NCBI GenBank assembly: GCA_023437305.1
Contig: JAEZGN010000004.1
Span: 62,001-126,000 of the forward strand
Source of the DNA: Bacteroidota bacterium
GTDB taxonomy: Bacteria; Bacteroidota; Bacteroidia; Bacteroidales; Dysgonomonadaceae
Length of the DNA: 64,000 nucleotides
Reading direction: 5' to 3'
Shown one piece after another: positions 26,108 through 35,874 of this stretch. How positions within the stretch are numbered: the stretch's first letter is position 1; every line of letters begins with the position of its first letter. Made by a program: the position numbers and the translations under genes. The notes beneath the pieces are model-generated. The model saw only the letters and a program-made list of their open reading frames with translations. It did not search any database and was not told the DNA's origin.

Positions 26108-28555
26108 ATGAGACTATATATTGCCCTGATTTTATCTCTTTTTTGCTTTATTCATTTGCAGGCACAAAACTTTAAAGGAAAAATTACAGACACAAACGGC
26201 GAACCTCTATACGCAAGTACAGTATATATAAAAGGTATAAATCAGGGGTTGGTGTGTAATGAAACGGGACACTATCAAACAACTCTACCTGGCGGAGAAT
26301 ATGAAGTAGAATATAAGTGCCTGGGATTTAAGCCTGAAGTGCAAAAAATAAAGATCAATACAGACAAAACAACCACACGAGATGTAACATTATATGAAAA
26401 TCCTTTCAGCCTAAAGGAAATTACTGTTTCAAATCAGGAAGATCCCGCCTACCCTATTATGCGAAAAGCAATACGCAGTGCCCCATTATATGCCAGTTCT
26501 GTAAAAGGATATACAGCAGAAGCCTATATAAAAGTAAATGCAGAATTACTTAAAGTTTCATCATTGATAGACAGAATGGCAAAAAGAGAAGAAGGCGTTA
26601 AACTGTCAGATTTCAAGGAGTTGCTATTTACACAAGAATCGTTCAATGAAATACATTTTACAGCACCCGACAAGTACGAACAAACAGTAAAAGCATTCTC
26701 AAGCAGTATTCCCGACAATATAGACTCGAAAGACGCGATAGGAATACTAAGCACTTCATTATACAATCCCAAGATTGGTTTATACATTTCACCCTTGCAT
26801 CCTCAGGCATTTTCTTACTACAAATTCAGATACGAAGGATTTATAGAAGAGAATGGATTAACAATAAATAAAATTAAAATAGAACCCAAATTAAAAGACC
26901 CTTCGCTTTACGAAGGCTACATATATATAGCAGATTATACATGGCATATATATTCTGCAGAACTTCGCTCTAATCCATATGGAGCAAAACAGGTATATAC
27001 AATCTCCTTTCAGGAATTAGCACCGAATGTATATCTGCCTATCACTTATTTGATAGCATCTGACATTGACATCTTCGGAATTAAAGCCACAATGAACTAC
27101 TATACATCACTAACTTATAGTAATATTAAAACGAATGAATCGGTAATAAGTAGTACAAAAAGCAAAAAAGAGAAAAAAAACTTCGAAATCGCACGTCAAG
27201 ACTCCTTATATATGATAAAATCGGATAGTTTGGCATCTAAGCGTGATGCAGCATATTGGGCCAACAGAAGAACGATACCTTTGGAAGAACGAGAAATAAA
27301 AACATTAATTAAAAGGGATTCCATACAGCAACATCTCGATTCGGCAAGAGAAAAGCACCGCAATCCCAAACTATCATTTTCGAATATAATAAACGGAGGT
27401 CAGATAGGAAGTGACTCCAGCAAAGTAAAAATCAGATTCAACGGACTGCTTGAAGGAAGTATATATGAATATAATTTCGTAGATGGGCTCTGGATAGGAC
27501 AATCATTCCGATTGATGAGTAATATAGGTAAACATAACAAACTTGAAATAACACCTTATATATATTATACATTATCAAGAAAAAGACTGGTGGGTGGAGG
27601 TAGTATAAATCTGAACTATTCACCTTTAAAATTAGGCAACCTTACCATTTCTGTAGGAAGCATAAGTGAAGATTTCAACCCGCAAGGCATCCATCGCTTC
27701 AATAACTTTTCTAGCTCACTGATCAGAGGCAAAAATTACAACTATTTCTACCAGAAGGATTTTATTTCCGCGACAAATAGTATAGACGTCTCTAATGGAT
27801 TATCTGTATCTGTAGGATTAGAGATAGCCCAGAGGCATGGATTATCAAACAACACGGATTACACTTGGGGAAAGAAGAACAAAATCACACCTAATATATA
27901 CCCTGACGACAGATTTGACAAAACAGCACTCAACCTAGGTATAGAATATACTCCTCATGCTTATTACTCAATAAAACATGGGGCTAAACGATATGAGAAA
28001 TATACTTCTCCTACATTCTATATTAATTATGAGCAGGCATTCTCTGCATGGCAAACCAACAATGCCCGGTATCAAAAATTTACGGCAGGAATAAAACAAC
28101 AAGTCAAATTGGACGAATTTAGTAACTTCAATTATCAGATCGAAGGAGGACGCTTTATCGGACAAAGAGACAAAATACACTTTGCCGACTATCAGCACTT
28201 CAACACATCTAATGTAACAGTGAATCTAAAGTCTCCATTTACATCTTTTATGCTGTTAGACAACTATGTTGCTTCAACAAATAAATATTGGATTAGAACC
28301 AACTTCAACTTCGAAAGCAAGTATATATTAATTAAGCGATTACCTTTTCTTCAGGGAAAAATGTTTACAGAAAGCCTGCATCTAAAAAACCTATACACTC
28401 CCCGCATGAAATACAGCGAAGTTGGCTATTCTTTAAATTTTACAAAATTGCTTAATCTAGGAGTCTTTGCGTCATTCAAAACAGCTAAATATCAAGATTT
28501 TGGAATAAGAGTATTGTTCGATTTAGATAATATAAAGAAAACTGTGAATAGGTAG
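26108..28555 (+). CDS. DUF5686 outer-membrane protein with carboxypeptidase-like domain
   Basis: The 815-residue protein has a signal peptide (1-19), a carboxypeptidase-regulatory-like beta-sandwich (about 22-100, FKGKITDTNGEPLYASTVYI) and a DUF5686 region leading to a C-terminal beta barrel rich in aromatic strands. The family is found in Bacteroidetes outer membranes, function unknown. It is transcribed away from aspartate kinase, with a TATATTTG -7 box at 26060-26067. Confidence 0.85.
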   Translation: MRLYIALILSLFCFIHLQAQNFKGKITDTNGEPLYASTVYIKGINQGLVCNETGHYQTTLPGGEYEVEYKCLGFKPEVQKIKINTDKTTTRDVTLYENPFSLKEITVSNQEDPAYPIMRKAIRSAPLYASSVKGYTAEAYIKVNAELLKVSSLIDRMAKREEGVKLSDFKELLFTQESFNEIHFTAPDKYEQTVKAFSSSIPDNIDSKDAIGILSTSLYNPKIGLYISPLHPQAFSYYKFRYEGFIEENGLTINKIKIEPKLKDPSLYEGYIYIADYTWHIYSAELRSNPYGAKQVYTISFQELAPNVYLPITYLIASDIDIFGIKATMNYYTSLTYSNIKTNESVISSTKSKKEKKNFEIARQDSLYMIKSDSLASKRDAAYWANRRTIPLEEREIKTLIKRDSIQQHLDSAREKHRNPKLSFSNIINGGQIGSDSSKVKIRFNGLLEGSIYEYNFVDGLWIGQSFRLMSNIGKHNKLEITPYIYYTLSRKRLVGGGSINLNYSPLKLGNLTISVGSISEDFNPQGIHRFNNFSSSLIRGKNYNYFYQKDFISATNSIDVSNGLSVSVGLEIAQRHGLSNNTDYTWGKKNKITPNIYPDDRFDKTALNLGIEYTPHAYYSIKHGAKRYEKYTSPTFYINYEQAFSAWQTNNARYQKFTAGIKQQVKLDEFSNFNYQIEGGRFIGQRDKIHFADYQHFNTSNVTVNLKSPFTSFMLLDNYVASTNKYWIRTNFNFESKYILIKRLPFLQGKMFTESLHLKNLYTPRMKYSEVGYSLNFTKLLNLGVFASFKTAKYQDFGIRVLFDLDNIKKTVNR

Positions 28556-28641
28556 AAATAAGCATAACGTCATCTTTCTATTTTTAGGTAATATTAGAAT
28601 TTGACCTGATAAGAATATTTTTCTCATCAGACTAAAATACA

Positions 28642-28649
28642 TACCTTTG
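28642..28649 (+). promoter_or_regulatory. -7 element of the menA promoter
   Basis: TACCTTTG matches TAnnTTTG and lies 13 nt before the menA ATG, implying a very short leader. Only a T-rich stretch (28618-28622) stands at the -33 position, so the promoter is partial. Confidence 0.5.
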
Positions 28650-28662
28650 CACAAATTTAATT

Positions 28663-29568
28663 ATGGCATCTGTAAAATCTTGGGTATCGGCTCTGCGTCC
28701 ACGCACACTATTCTTGGCGGGAGCTACGGCACTATGCGGCAGTGGAATCGCATATAGCACAGGAAAATTCAGCATACTTGTATTTATTCTGACCATTTTG
28801 GTAGCGAATGTATTACAACTACTATCCAATATGGCAAACGACCTTGGCGATTACCAACAAGGCACAGATATCACAGGCGAAAGAATAGGACCTCAACGAA
28901 CAGTCCAAAGCGGAGCCATTACTCCTAAAGAGATGACAAAAGCAATAAAAATAGCTATAGCATGTGCTATCGTTATTGGAATCTTGCTTGTTTATGTTGC
29001 TCTTCAGTTTATGGCATGGCAATACATTTTACTTTTTCTGGGATTGGGACTAGGAAGTATTGTAGCTGCAATAAAATATACAGCCGGAAAAAATCCTTAT
29101 GGGTACAAAGGATTGGGAGACATTTTCTCTTTTATCTTTTTTGGTCTTGTATCCGTAGTTGGAACATATTTCTTGCATACCCACACTATAGATTTCAAAC
29201 CGTGGCTACCGGCCATAGCTCTAGGTTTACTGACAGCGGCCGTACTCAATCTTAACAATATGCGCGATATAGACAATGATAAGAAATCAGGGAAAATAAC
29301 AATCCCTGTACGGATAGGAATCAAGAATGCTAAAATATACCACGCCCTATTAATCATAGGAGCGTTCGTTTGCCTTACAGCATATTCTATATTATATAGT
29401 ACCTACTGGTATCAATATATCTACCTATTAAGTTTTCTTGTATTTTTTAAATTGTTAATTAACATTATCAAAATAAAAGAGAATCGTCTACTCGACCCAT
29501 ACTTGAAATATACTTCGATGGGAACATTTATCCTATCTGTTTGTTTTTGTATTTGTATCAATCTATAA
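28663..29568 (+). CDS. menA: 1,4-dihydroxy-2-naphthoate polyprenyltransferase
   Basis: The 301-residue UbiA-family enzyme has eight or nine membrane helices and both aspartate-rich motifs: NDLGDYQQGTD (about 64-74) with ERIGPQRTVQSG, and NNMRDIDNDKKSGKIT (about 203-218). It attaches the prenyl tail to dihydroxynaphthoate in menaquinone synthesis. Its stop overlaps the next start by one base (TAATG), so the phosphodiesterase is translationally coupled. Confidence 0.94.
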   Translation: MASVKSWVSALRPRTLFLAGATALCGSGIAYSTGKFSILVFILTILVANVLQLLSNMANDLGDYQQGTDITGERIGPQRTVQSGAITPKEMTKAIKIAIACAIVIGILLVYVALQFMAWQYILLFLGLGLGSIVAAIKYTAGKNPYGYKGLGDIFSFIFFGLVSVVGTYFLHTHTIDFKPWLPAIALGLLTAAVLNLNNMRDIDNDKKSGKITIPVRIGIKNAKIYHALLIIGAFVCLTAYSILYSTYWYQYIYLLSFLVFFKLLINIIKIKENRLLDPYLKYTSMGTFILSVCFCICINL

Positions 29569-30068
29569 TGAAAAAGATAGGATTACTTTCCGACACCCAT
29601 AATTGGTGGGATGAGAAATTTGCAAAATATTTTTCCGACTGTGACGAAATATGGCATGCCGGAGATATAGGTTCAATGGAGTTGGCCTCGAAGTTCGAAG
29701 CTTTGGGCAAACCCTTTCGGGCTGTGTACGGGAATATCGATGATAGTCGTGTACGTGCAGCATATCCCGAAACGTTACGCTTCACTCTCGAAGGTGTAGA
29801 TGTATTTATGATTCATATCGGAGGTTCTCCGGGAAGATATAACCGTAAAGTACAATCAATATTACTTATGAATCCGCCAAAATTATTTATAACCGGACAC
29901 TCACATATACTGAAAGTTATATTCGACAAAAAAATAAATGGTTTATTTATCAATCCGGGAGCAGCAGGCAAATATGGGATACATAAAGTCAGAACCCTTC
30001 TTAAGTTCAACTTGAGTGAAGGTAATATCTCAGATTTGGATATCATCGAACTTCATGACGAATCTTAA
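29568..30068 (+). CDS. YfcE/MJ0936-family metallophosphoesterase
   Basis: The 166-residue protein has the metallophosphoesterase motifs in order: LLSDTHNW, IWHAGDIG, VYGNIDD and ITGHSH. It is a small cytoplasmic phosphodiesterase of broad activity. The ATG at 29568 is preferred over an in-frame ATG at 29541 inside menA because the family begins with KKIGLLSDTH, and it makes a one-base overlap with the menA stop. Confidence 0.92.
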   Translation: MKKIGLLSDTHNWWDEKFAKYFSDCDEIWHAGDIGSMELASKFEALGKPFRAVYGNIDDSRVRAAYPETLRFTLEGVDVFMIHIGGSPGRYNRKVQSILLMNPPKLFITGHSHILKVIFDKKINGLFINPGAAGKYGIHKVRTLLKFNLSEGNISDLDIIELHDES

Positions 30069-30127
30069 TTAATACTTGTCTAATATTTCTATTTTAACGA
30101 AATTTGCAACAGTAAAAAAACAGCAGC

Positions 30128-30964
30128 ATGAAGGAAAAATTATTGAGCTATGATGATGTTCGCAAAATGAGCCCCATCTTACGTGGTCCATTTGGAAATA
30201 TACTTATAAAATTTGCAATGTGGCTGACCGGAATGAATAAAGTCAATCGCATCTATGATGCTTCAAAGCAATACGAAGGTCCTGAATTTTGCAAACATTT
30301 GCTACAAGACGTCGGAGTCAATATAGTAGTTGAAAATATAGAAGTTCTTAACCAATACAAAGGCACATCCTTTATCACCGTCTCAAACCATGCATACGGT
30401 CATATAGATGGTATTGCCGCCATTGCCACAATCGCATCGGTTCGCCCCGACTATAAAATGATGGTAAATTTCATCCTCGGAATGATAGACACGATGTCTC
30501 CCAACTTCATCGCTGTAAACCCTTTCCAAAGCGGGAAAATAGCAAGTAAGTCAAGCCTCGAGGGGATAAAACAATCCATCGAACATATTAAAAGCGGGCA
30601 TCCACTGGGATTCTTCCCTGCGGGAGCCGTATCTAAGACAAAAGTAAGAAACTTCAGAATGGAGGTCGAAGACCGTGAATGGCAAGAACCGGTACTAAAG
30701 TTGATAAAAAAGTCGAAAGTACCTGTGATACCAATGTACTTTAGCGGTAAAAACTCTTGGTTCTTTAACTTTCTTGATCTTGTAAATTGGAGACTCCGCT
30801 CATTGAGATTAGGACACGAAGTGTATAACAAAAAGGGTAAAACTATATACTTACGATTGGGTGAGCCAATATTACCCGAAGAGCAGGCAAAACATACAGA
30901 TATAAAGGCGTTCGGAGAGTTTTTGAAAGCTAAAACATACGCTTTAGCTAAATCTACAAATTAA
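30128..30964 (+). CDS. Lysophospholipid acyltransferase (PlsC-like, haemolysin type)
   Basis: The 278-residue protein carries the acyltransferase block SNHAYGHIDGI near residue 86. Here the histidine and aspartate are five residues apart (H-x5-D), as in the haemolysin-type branch, rather than the four of classical PlsC. FPAGAVSKTK (about 158-167) corresponds to the FPEG motif. It would acylate lysophosphatidic acid or a lipid amine at the membrane. It lies 59 nt after the phosphodiesterase gene. Confidence 0.85.
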   Translation: MKEKLLSYDDVRKMSPILRGPFGNILIKFAMWLTGMNKVNRIYDASKQYEGPEFCKHLLQDVGVNIVVENIEVLNQYKGTSFITVSNHAYGHIDGIAAIATIASVRPDYKMMVNFILGMIDTMSPNFIAVNPFQSGKIASKSSLEGIKQSIEHIKSGHPLGFFPAGAVSKTKVRNFRMEVEDREWQEPVLKLIKKSKVPVIPMYFSGKNSWFFNFLDLVNWRLRSLRLGHEVYNKKGKTIYLRLGEPILPEEQAKHTDIKAFGEFLKAKTYALAKSTN

Positions 30965-30998
30965 ACTCATCACCTTTAGAAATCTTCACTAAAAAAGA

Positions 30999-31033
30999 CT
31001 GACAAAACTGAAATTAATATGTAATTTTGTCAG
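30999..31033. other. Inverted repeat before the sigma-54 activator gene
   Basis: A perfect 9-bp inverted repeat (CTGACAAAA at 30999-31007, TTTTGTCAG at 31025-31033) lies 35 nt after the acyltransferase gene. Its right arm overlaps a TAATTTTG -7 box (31022-31029), so it could be an operator over the promoter of the activator gene or a weak terminator. Confidence 0.4.
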
Positions 31034-31095
31034 GTTTCGTTAAACTTCACATATAAACTTTTGTTTATTTGTGACTTATCTATCTAATAAAAAAA

Positions 31096-32382
31096 ATGGC
31101 AAGACCAGATATACAACAGGTAAAACAACGCTTCGGCATCATAGGGAATACACCCGATCTCAACCGGGCTATAGACATAGCACTCCAAGTAGCACCTACC
31201 GATATGTCTGTACTGGTGACAGGAGAGAGCGGAGTGGGAAAAGAAAGTTTCCCGCAAATTATCCATCAGTTCAGTCATCGCAAACATGGAACTTATATTG
31301 CGGTCAACTGTGGGTCTATCCCCGAAGGAACTATCGACTCAGAACTTTTTGGACACGAAAAAGGATCCTTTACCGGAGCTACAGGCGAACGAAAAGGGTA
31401 TTTTGAAGTGGCTAACGGAGGTACACTGTTTCTCGATGAGGTTGGAGAATTACCCCTTTCTACACAGGCGCGTTTACTGCGTGTGCTGGAAACGGGTGAA
31501 TTTATAAAAGTAGGATCATCAAAAGTTGAGAAAACTGACGTACGTGTTGTAGCGGCTACAAATCTGGATATGATAACAGCTACACGTAATGGACGTTTTC
31601 GCGAAGACTTATATTACCGATTAAACACTGTCCCTATTCGGATACCTGCCCTAAGAGACAGAAAAAACGATATCCCCTTACTCTTTAGAAAATTTGCAAG
31701 CGACTGTGCAGAAAAATATAATATGCCGTCTATTGTTCTGACCGAATCGGCAAAGCAGATGCTCAAAGACTACTATTGGCCGGGGAATATTCGCCAGCTA
31801 AAAAATATTACCGAACAGATATCAATCATAGAACAGGCTAGAGAAATAACTCCAGATATACTAAAACTTTATCTTCCGGCAAACGAGGTTGGCTTAATTC
31901 CCATCCATGCTTCTGCGGGACATAATGATCCTAAAAACTTTAGTAATGAACGAGAAATACTCTATCAGGTACTTTTTGATATGAAAAAAGACATGAATGA
32001 GTTGAAAAAAATTGTTCATGATATTGTTGCCGGAAATCTGAAAGCCTCAGATGCTGTATCTGCATCCACAATCAGCAAAGGCGATAGTACTTTACCAACT
32101 ATGGTAGTAAGTACTACTGACAAAGGAGCAACTACACCTCTGACTATAAAAAATGATCCTCATACTATTACCCCTACCAGAAATGATATTGCTGACGTAG
32201 ATATAATAGAAGCTCCCGAATATGAAGAAGAAACACTTTCTCTACAAGATGTAGAAAAAGACATGATAATAAAAGCGTTGGATCGCCATAACGGAAAGCG
32301 CAAGAATGCGGCTCAAGACCTAAAAATATCGGAACGTACGCTATACAGAAAAATAAAAGAATATAATCTGGAAAATTTATGA
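31096..32382 (+). CDS. Sigma-54-dependent transcriptional activator without receiver domain
   Basis: The 428-residue protein has a sigma-54 AAA+ domain (about 13-245) with Walker A GESGVGKE, the sigma-54 contact loop GSFTGA and Walker B GGTLFLDEVGEL, and a C-terminal Fis-type helix-turn-helix (GKRKNAAQDLKISERTLYRK, about 397-420). No receiver domain precedes the ATPase, so activation must come by another route. A 120-residue linker separates the domains. It overlaps lptE by 4 nt and heads an operon with lptE, the TPR-like gene and secG. Confidence 0.92.
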   Translation: MARPDIQQVKQRFGIIGNTPDLNRAIDIALQVAPTDMSVLVTGESGVGKESFPQIIHQFSHRKHGTYIAVNCGSIPEGTIDSELFGHEKGSFTGATGERKGYFEVANGGTLFLDEVGELPLSTQARLLRVLETGEFIKVGSSKVEKTDVRVVAATNLDMITATRNGRFREDLYYRLNTVPIRIPALRDRKNDIPLLFRKFASDCAEKYNMPSIVLTESAKQMLKDYYWPGNIRQLKNITEQISIIEQAREITPDILKLYLPANEVGLIPIHASAGHNDPKNFSNEREILYQVLFDMKKDMNELKKIVHDIVAGNLKASDAVSASTISKGDSTLPTMVVSTTDKGATTPLTIKNDPHTITPTRNDIADVDIIEAPEYEEETLSLQDVEKDMIIKALDRHNGKRKNAAQDLKISERTLYRKIKEYNLENL

Positions 32383-32882
32383 AAAAAATCGGTCTGTTGA
32401 TTTTAGTATCAATCATGATGACAGCTTGTACAATTTCATACAAGTTTAACGGTTCGAACATTAACTATTCCGAAACGCCCACTCTAGAGATTCGCGACTT
32501 CCAGAATCAGGCGCCAAACGTATATCCTATGTTAGCTCAAATGTTTAACGAGGAAATGAAAGATGTATTTATACGAGGCACCAAACTACAGCTTACCAGC
32601 GTAGCACCCTCAATGGAAATAGAAGGTGAAATTGTACGTTGGGATCTGACACCTCTGGCTGTGCAGGAAAACAACCTGGCATCGCAAACTCGACTTACTC
32701 TGGCGGTTAAATTCCGATTTAGAAATAATGTAAGACCGGAAGAGGATAAAGAGGAGACAATCTCGGCATATCGAGATTTTGAGAGTAGCAAAATGCTTAC
32801 CGATGTACAAGATAAACTGGGAGAAGAACTTACAAAAGAAATAGTAGACCAGATATTTAATGCAACCATGTCTAATTGGTAG
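32379..32882 (+). CDS. lptE: LptE-family lipoprotein
   Basis: The 167-residue lipoprotein has a signal sequence and lipobox (MMTAC, cysteine near residue 17) and the LptE-like segment TISYKFNGSNINYSETPTLE. LptE plugs the LptD barrel that inserts lipopolysaccharide into the outer leaflet. The start lies inside the stop of the activator gene (ATGA), and this gene order is typical of Bacteroidales. Confidence 0.88.
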   Translation: MKKIGLLILVSIMMTACTISYKFNGSNINYSETPTLEIRDFQNQAPNVYPMLAQMFNEEMKDVFIRGTKLQLTSVAPSMEIEGEIVRWDLTPLAVQENNLASQTRLTLAVKFRFRNNVRPEEDKEETISAYRDFESSKMLTDVQDKLGEELTKEIVDQIFNATMSNW

Positions 32883-32920
32883 TAAACAATAATCTTAAAT
32901 ATTGCTATAAGATCATAAAC

Positions 32921-33700
32921 ATGGATATTCAGAAGCTTAATGAATTTATTATTCAAAAAAATTCTCCCTCAAAATCCGATATCGGAAGTTTGGAGAGGAT
33001 TGCTTTCGAATACCCTTTTTTTCAAGTTGCCATTTTCATATACCTAAAAGCTGTATACATACACGAACCTGAAAGATATAAAACAGAACTGGAAAGGCTG
33101 AGTATTACAATAGCCGACAGGAGAGCATTGTTTTATTATATATTCAGCGACGAATATGAGCGCTTCTTTACAGAAACAGGTAAAAAAGAAATTGCTGAAG
33201 ATAAAACGAACATTCTATTAAACGCGTTCTTTGAATCACGAGGCGAAACAATCAGCGATGATATGCAACTGGAATATAATATATCCCATTCGAGCATAGC
33301 CACAACCGATTATTTTTCATACATACAGTATCAGCCTCAGGAAGAAGAGAACAAAAAAGAGAGTAACCTGCAACTCAAGCATCAAGATATTATAGACACC
33401 TTCATTACTAAATCGGAAGAAGATGGTATCCACATCCAAATAGAGAAAGAAGATGAGTCGCTCCGAGATCATACTTATGAACTAAAAGACAGCAATGAAG
33501 ATCAGGATGAATTAAATGAAGACTTGTTTTTCACCGAGACCCTTGCCAAAATATATATAAAGCAGCAGAAGTATGAGAAAGCATACAAAATAATTAAACA
33601 TTTAAGTTTGAATTATCCAAAAAAAAATATTTACTTTGCAGACCAATTGAGTTTTCTCGAAAAATTGATTATAAATTCAAAATCTAAAGATAAAAAATGA
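32921..33700 (+). CDS. TPR-like protein between lptE and secG
   Basis: The 259-residue protein starts at ATG 32921 (MDIQKLNEFI), chosen over an in-frame upstream ATG that overlaps the lptE end. It has no signal peptide. The centre (about 130-200) is very acidic, and the C-terminus has one clear TPR-like helix pair (FTETLAKIYIKQQKYEKAYK, about 208-245). Its stop overlaps the secG start by 4 nt. The role is unknown. Confidence 0.75.
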   Translation: MDIQKLNEFIIQKNSPSKSDIGSLERIAFEYPFFQVAIFIYLKAVYIHEPERYKTELERLSITIADRRALFYYIFSDEYERFFTETGKKEIAEDKTNILLNAFFESRGETISDDMQLEYNISHSSIATTDYFSYIQYQPQEEENKKESNLQLKHQDIIDTFITKSEEDGIHIQIEKEDESLRDHTYELKDSNEDQDELNEDLFFTETLAKIYIKQQKYEKAYKIIKHLSLNYPKKNIYFADQLSFLEKLIINSKSKDKK

Positions 33701-34080
33701 TCGCACTTATTACCATATTAATTGTGATAGCAGCTATAGCCTTGGTACTTATAGTTCTTGTTCAAAACTCAAAAGGCGGAGGCCTTTCATCAGGATTTTC
33801 ATCTTCAAATGCAATCATGGGAGTTCGTAAAACCACAGACTTCTTAGAGAAAGCAACTTGGGGGTTGGCTGGTTTCATCATGATAATGAGTATTGTTTGT
33901 GTTATGATCAGACCTAAAGGTGGTTTAGGAACAGCAAAACCGGATATAAGCATACCGGCTACTCCTACTACAGGAACACCTGATATGTCTACTACTCTAC
34001 CTCTTAATCAAGGTCAAGGTGCAGCAAGTACAACTACTCCGGCTCCTACCCAACAGCCAACAACACCTCCTACTGAATAA
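33697..34080 (+). CDS. secG: Preprotein translocase subunit SecG
   Basis: The 127-residue protein has two membrane helices (about 3-22 and 52-70) separated by the SecG signature VLVQNSKGGGLSSGFSSSNA. The C-terminal tail of about 50 residues is rich in threonine, proline and glutamine, longer than in E. coli but common in Bacteroidetes. It is the last gene of the operon and is followed by a terminator. Confidence 0.93.
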   Translation: MIALITILIVIAAIALVLIVLVQNSKGGGLSSGFSSSNAIMGVRKTTDFLEKATWGLAGFIMIMSIVCVMIRPKGGLGTAKPDISIPATPTTGTPDMSTTLPLNQGQGAASTTTPAPTQQPTTPPTE

Positions 34081-34109
34081 GGAAAATATAAAAATCATAT
34101 AATATAAGG

Positions 34110-34140
34110 AAGCTTATCTGATTGCAGGTAAGCTTTTTTT
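34110..34140 (+). terminator. Intrinsic terminator after secG
   Basis: An 11-bp stem (34110-34120 with 34125-34135, AAGCTTATCTG, one G-U pair) with a 4-nt loop is followed directly by a run of T (to 34140). It ends the activator-lptE-secG operon. Confidence 0.88.
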
Positions 34141-34226
34141 GTATACCTAATACACCGGAAACAGAAGGAGGCTTCCTTATAATCTAAATCAAGAACAATA
34201 TTTGTAACTCTCTTTGGTAAAATAGA

Positions 34227-34289
34227 GAACCCACAAAATAAGAATCCCTCCAAACTTCTCCATTTTCGGGGAGGCCTTTGAAGGGGTTC
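34227..34289. repeat. Palindromic intergenic element
   Basis: Nested inverted segments occur: GAACCC (34227-34232) with GGGTTC (34284-34289), and CCTCC (34247-34251) with GGAGG (34270-34274). Such C-rich/G-rich palindromes between genes look like a dispersed repeat, but only one copy is in the window, so the repeat status is unproven. Confidence 0.35.
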
Positions 34290-34366
34290 CTATTATAAAA
34301 CGTAGACCTTAGTAAACACTTAGAAATACTTTTAAGGTCTGATAATAATATTTTACTTAACAAGCA

Positions 34367-34792
34367 TTACTCGTTATCTTCTGTATTCTGTTCACCGCTG
34401 TTATCTTCTTGCTCGAAGTCGAAATCAGATTCGATAATGATATTATACCAATTTATTATTTTCTTGATATCTGTCGGATAAACACGGTCTTTGTCAAACT
34501 CAGGGAGGATTTCTTCGAAGTATTTCTTTAACTCTTCAGGCTTTGAGTTTGCACTGATCGATACTTTAGCCCCATTTTCTTTCTCTTTGATAGAAGCAAA
34601 AATGCTTTTCAAAGGCACATCATCAGTTTCTGTGTATATAGAGATATCTCCCAATGATACTACTTTATCACGTGGATGAATCGGGATCTTTTTGTTATCT
34701 GCGAGAGACTCTACAATAACCATATTCTTACTGTTCGATACAAGTTTGTAAAGTCCGGGTTTTCCAGAAATAGATAAGATTGTTTTAAGCAT
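34367..34792 (-). CDS. DUF5606 family protein
   Basis: The 141-residue protein starts MLKTILSISGKPGLYKLVSN, the hallmark of the Bacteroidetes DUF5606 family, and has an acidic C-terminal tail. It is probably cytoplasmic. The N-terminal half looks like a small beta-barrel (IPIHPRDKVVSLGDISIYTE). Function unknown. It is a single gene. Confidence 0.82.
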   Translation of the reverse strand: MLKTILSISGKPGLYKLVSNSKNMVIVESLADNKKIPIHPRDKVVSLGDISIYTETDDVPLKSIFASIKEKENGAKVSISANSKPEELKKYFEEILPEFDKDRVYPTDIKKIINWYNIIIESDFDFEQEDNSGEQNTEDNE

Positions 34793-34929
34793 AAAGAAAT
34801 AATTTAATTAAAATACTTTTCTGATTTTTAGTTAAGACACAAAAATAATATGAATACATCGAATATAATAATTTAATGTATTCAAATTAATAATATATTT
34901 ATTAACCTGTTAATTAATAGACACTCCAA

Positions 34930-35874
34930 CTATTCGAATATCTTTTTATATACATGGCAATAAGGAGTTGTTCCTTTGTGCTCGTAATATTGTTGATGAT
35001 AATCTTCTGCTTTCCAGAATGTAGATAAGGGTTTTAGCATTGTTGCAACCTTATACCCTTTTTTTTGTAGAATCGATATATATTTTTCAGCAATACTTTT
35101 TTCATTCTCATCGGCATAAAATATACAAGACAGATACTGAGGTCCAATATCCGGACCTTGTCCATTTGTTTGAGTAAAGTCATGCGTTTCGAAAAACAAC
35201 TTGACAAGGTCCTCATACGTGGTTTTCGAAGTATCATATTCTACTTCTGTTGTTTCCAAATGTCCGGTATTTTTCTGACAAACTTGTTCGTAACTAGGAT
35301 GATCTACATGTCCACCCATAAAACCTACGGCGGTATGTGCCACACCTTTAGCTTTCATGAAATAGTATTCTGTGCCCCAAAAACAACCGGAGGCAAAATA
35401 AGCTTTCTTTATCATTTTATTCTCTTGAGGTATAAATTTTAGTGATATAGAGTTTACACAATGTCTTGTCTCTTTTGCAGTGAAGCCTTCATTGAGAAAT
35501 ACATGCCCTAAGTGAGCACCACAGTTTGCACATATTATTTCGGTTCGTCTTCCATCGGCATCAGGAACACGTTTTACAGCACCCTTTATTTCATCATCAA
35601 AAGAAGGCCATCCACAATGAGAGTCAAATTTATCAGATGAATTATACAGCGGGGCGTTGCATCTTCTACACACATACACGCCAGCCCGCTTATTATTTAC
35701 ATATTCTCCTGTGTAAGGAGCTTCTGTACCTTTATGTATTATTACCCTTTCTTCTTCGGGCGTCAGTTTGTTGTATTTCATATTACCTTGTTCTATTTTA
35801 TTTTGACTCTGTACACATGATACTCCCCCTACTATCACGGTACACAATAAATATATGAGTAGTCTAAGTTTCAT
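34930..35874 (-). CDS. msrBA: Fused methionine sulfoxide reductase MsrB-MsrA, exported
   Basis: The 314-residue protein has a lipoprotein-type signal (VGGVSC, cysteine near residue 20), an MsrB domain (about 33-150) with zinc-binding CRRC and CANC pairs and catalytic RHCVNS, and an MsrA domain (about 155-310) with GCFWGTEYYF. It reduces both the R and S forms of methionine sulfoxide in exported proteins. The order MsrB then MsrA is the reverse of most fusions. It overlaps the end of the HExxH membrane gene by 11 nt. Confidence 0.93.
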   Translation of the reverse strand: MKLRLLIYLLCTVIVGGVSCVQSQNKIEQGNMKYNKLTPEEERVIIHKGTEAPYTGEYVNNKRAGVYVCRRCNAPLYNSSDKFDSHCGWPSFDDEIKGAVKRVPDADGRRTEIICANCGAHLGHVFLNEGFTAKETRHCVNSISLKFIPQENKMIKKAYFASGCFWGTEYYFMKAKGVAHTAVGFMGGHVDHPSYEQVCQKNTGHLETTEVEYDTSKTTYEDLVKLFFETHDFTQTNGQGPDIGPQYLSCIFYADENEKSIAEKYISILQKKGYKVATMLKPLSTFWKAEDYHQQYYEHKGTTPYCHVYKKIFE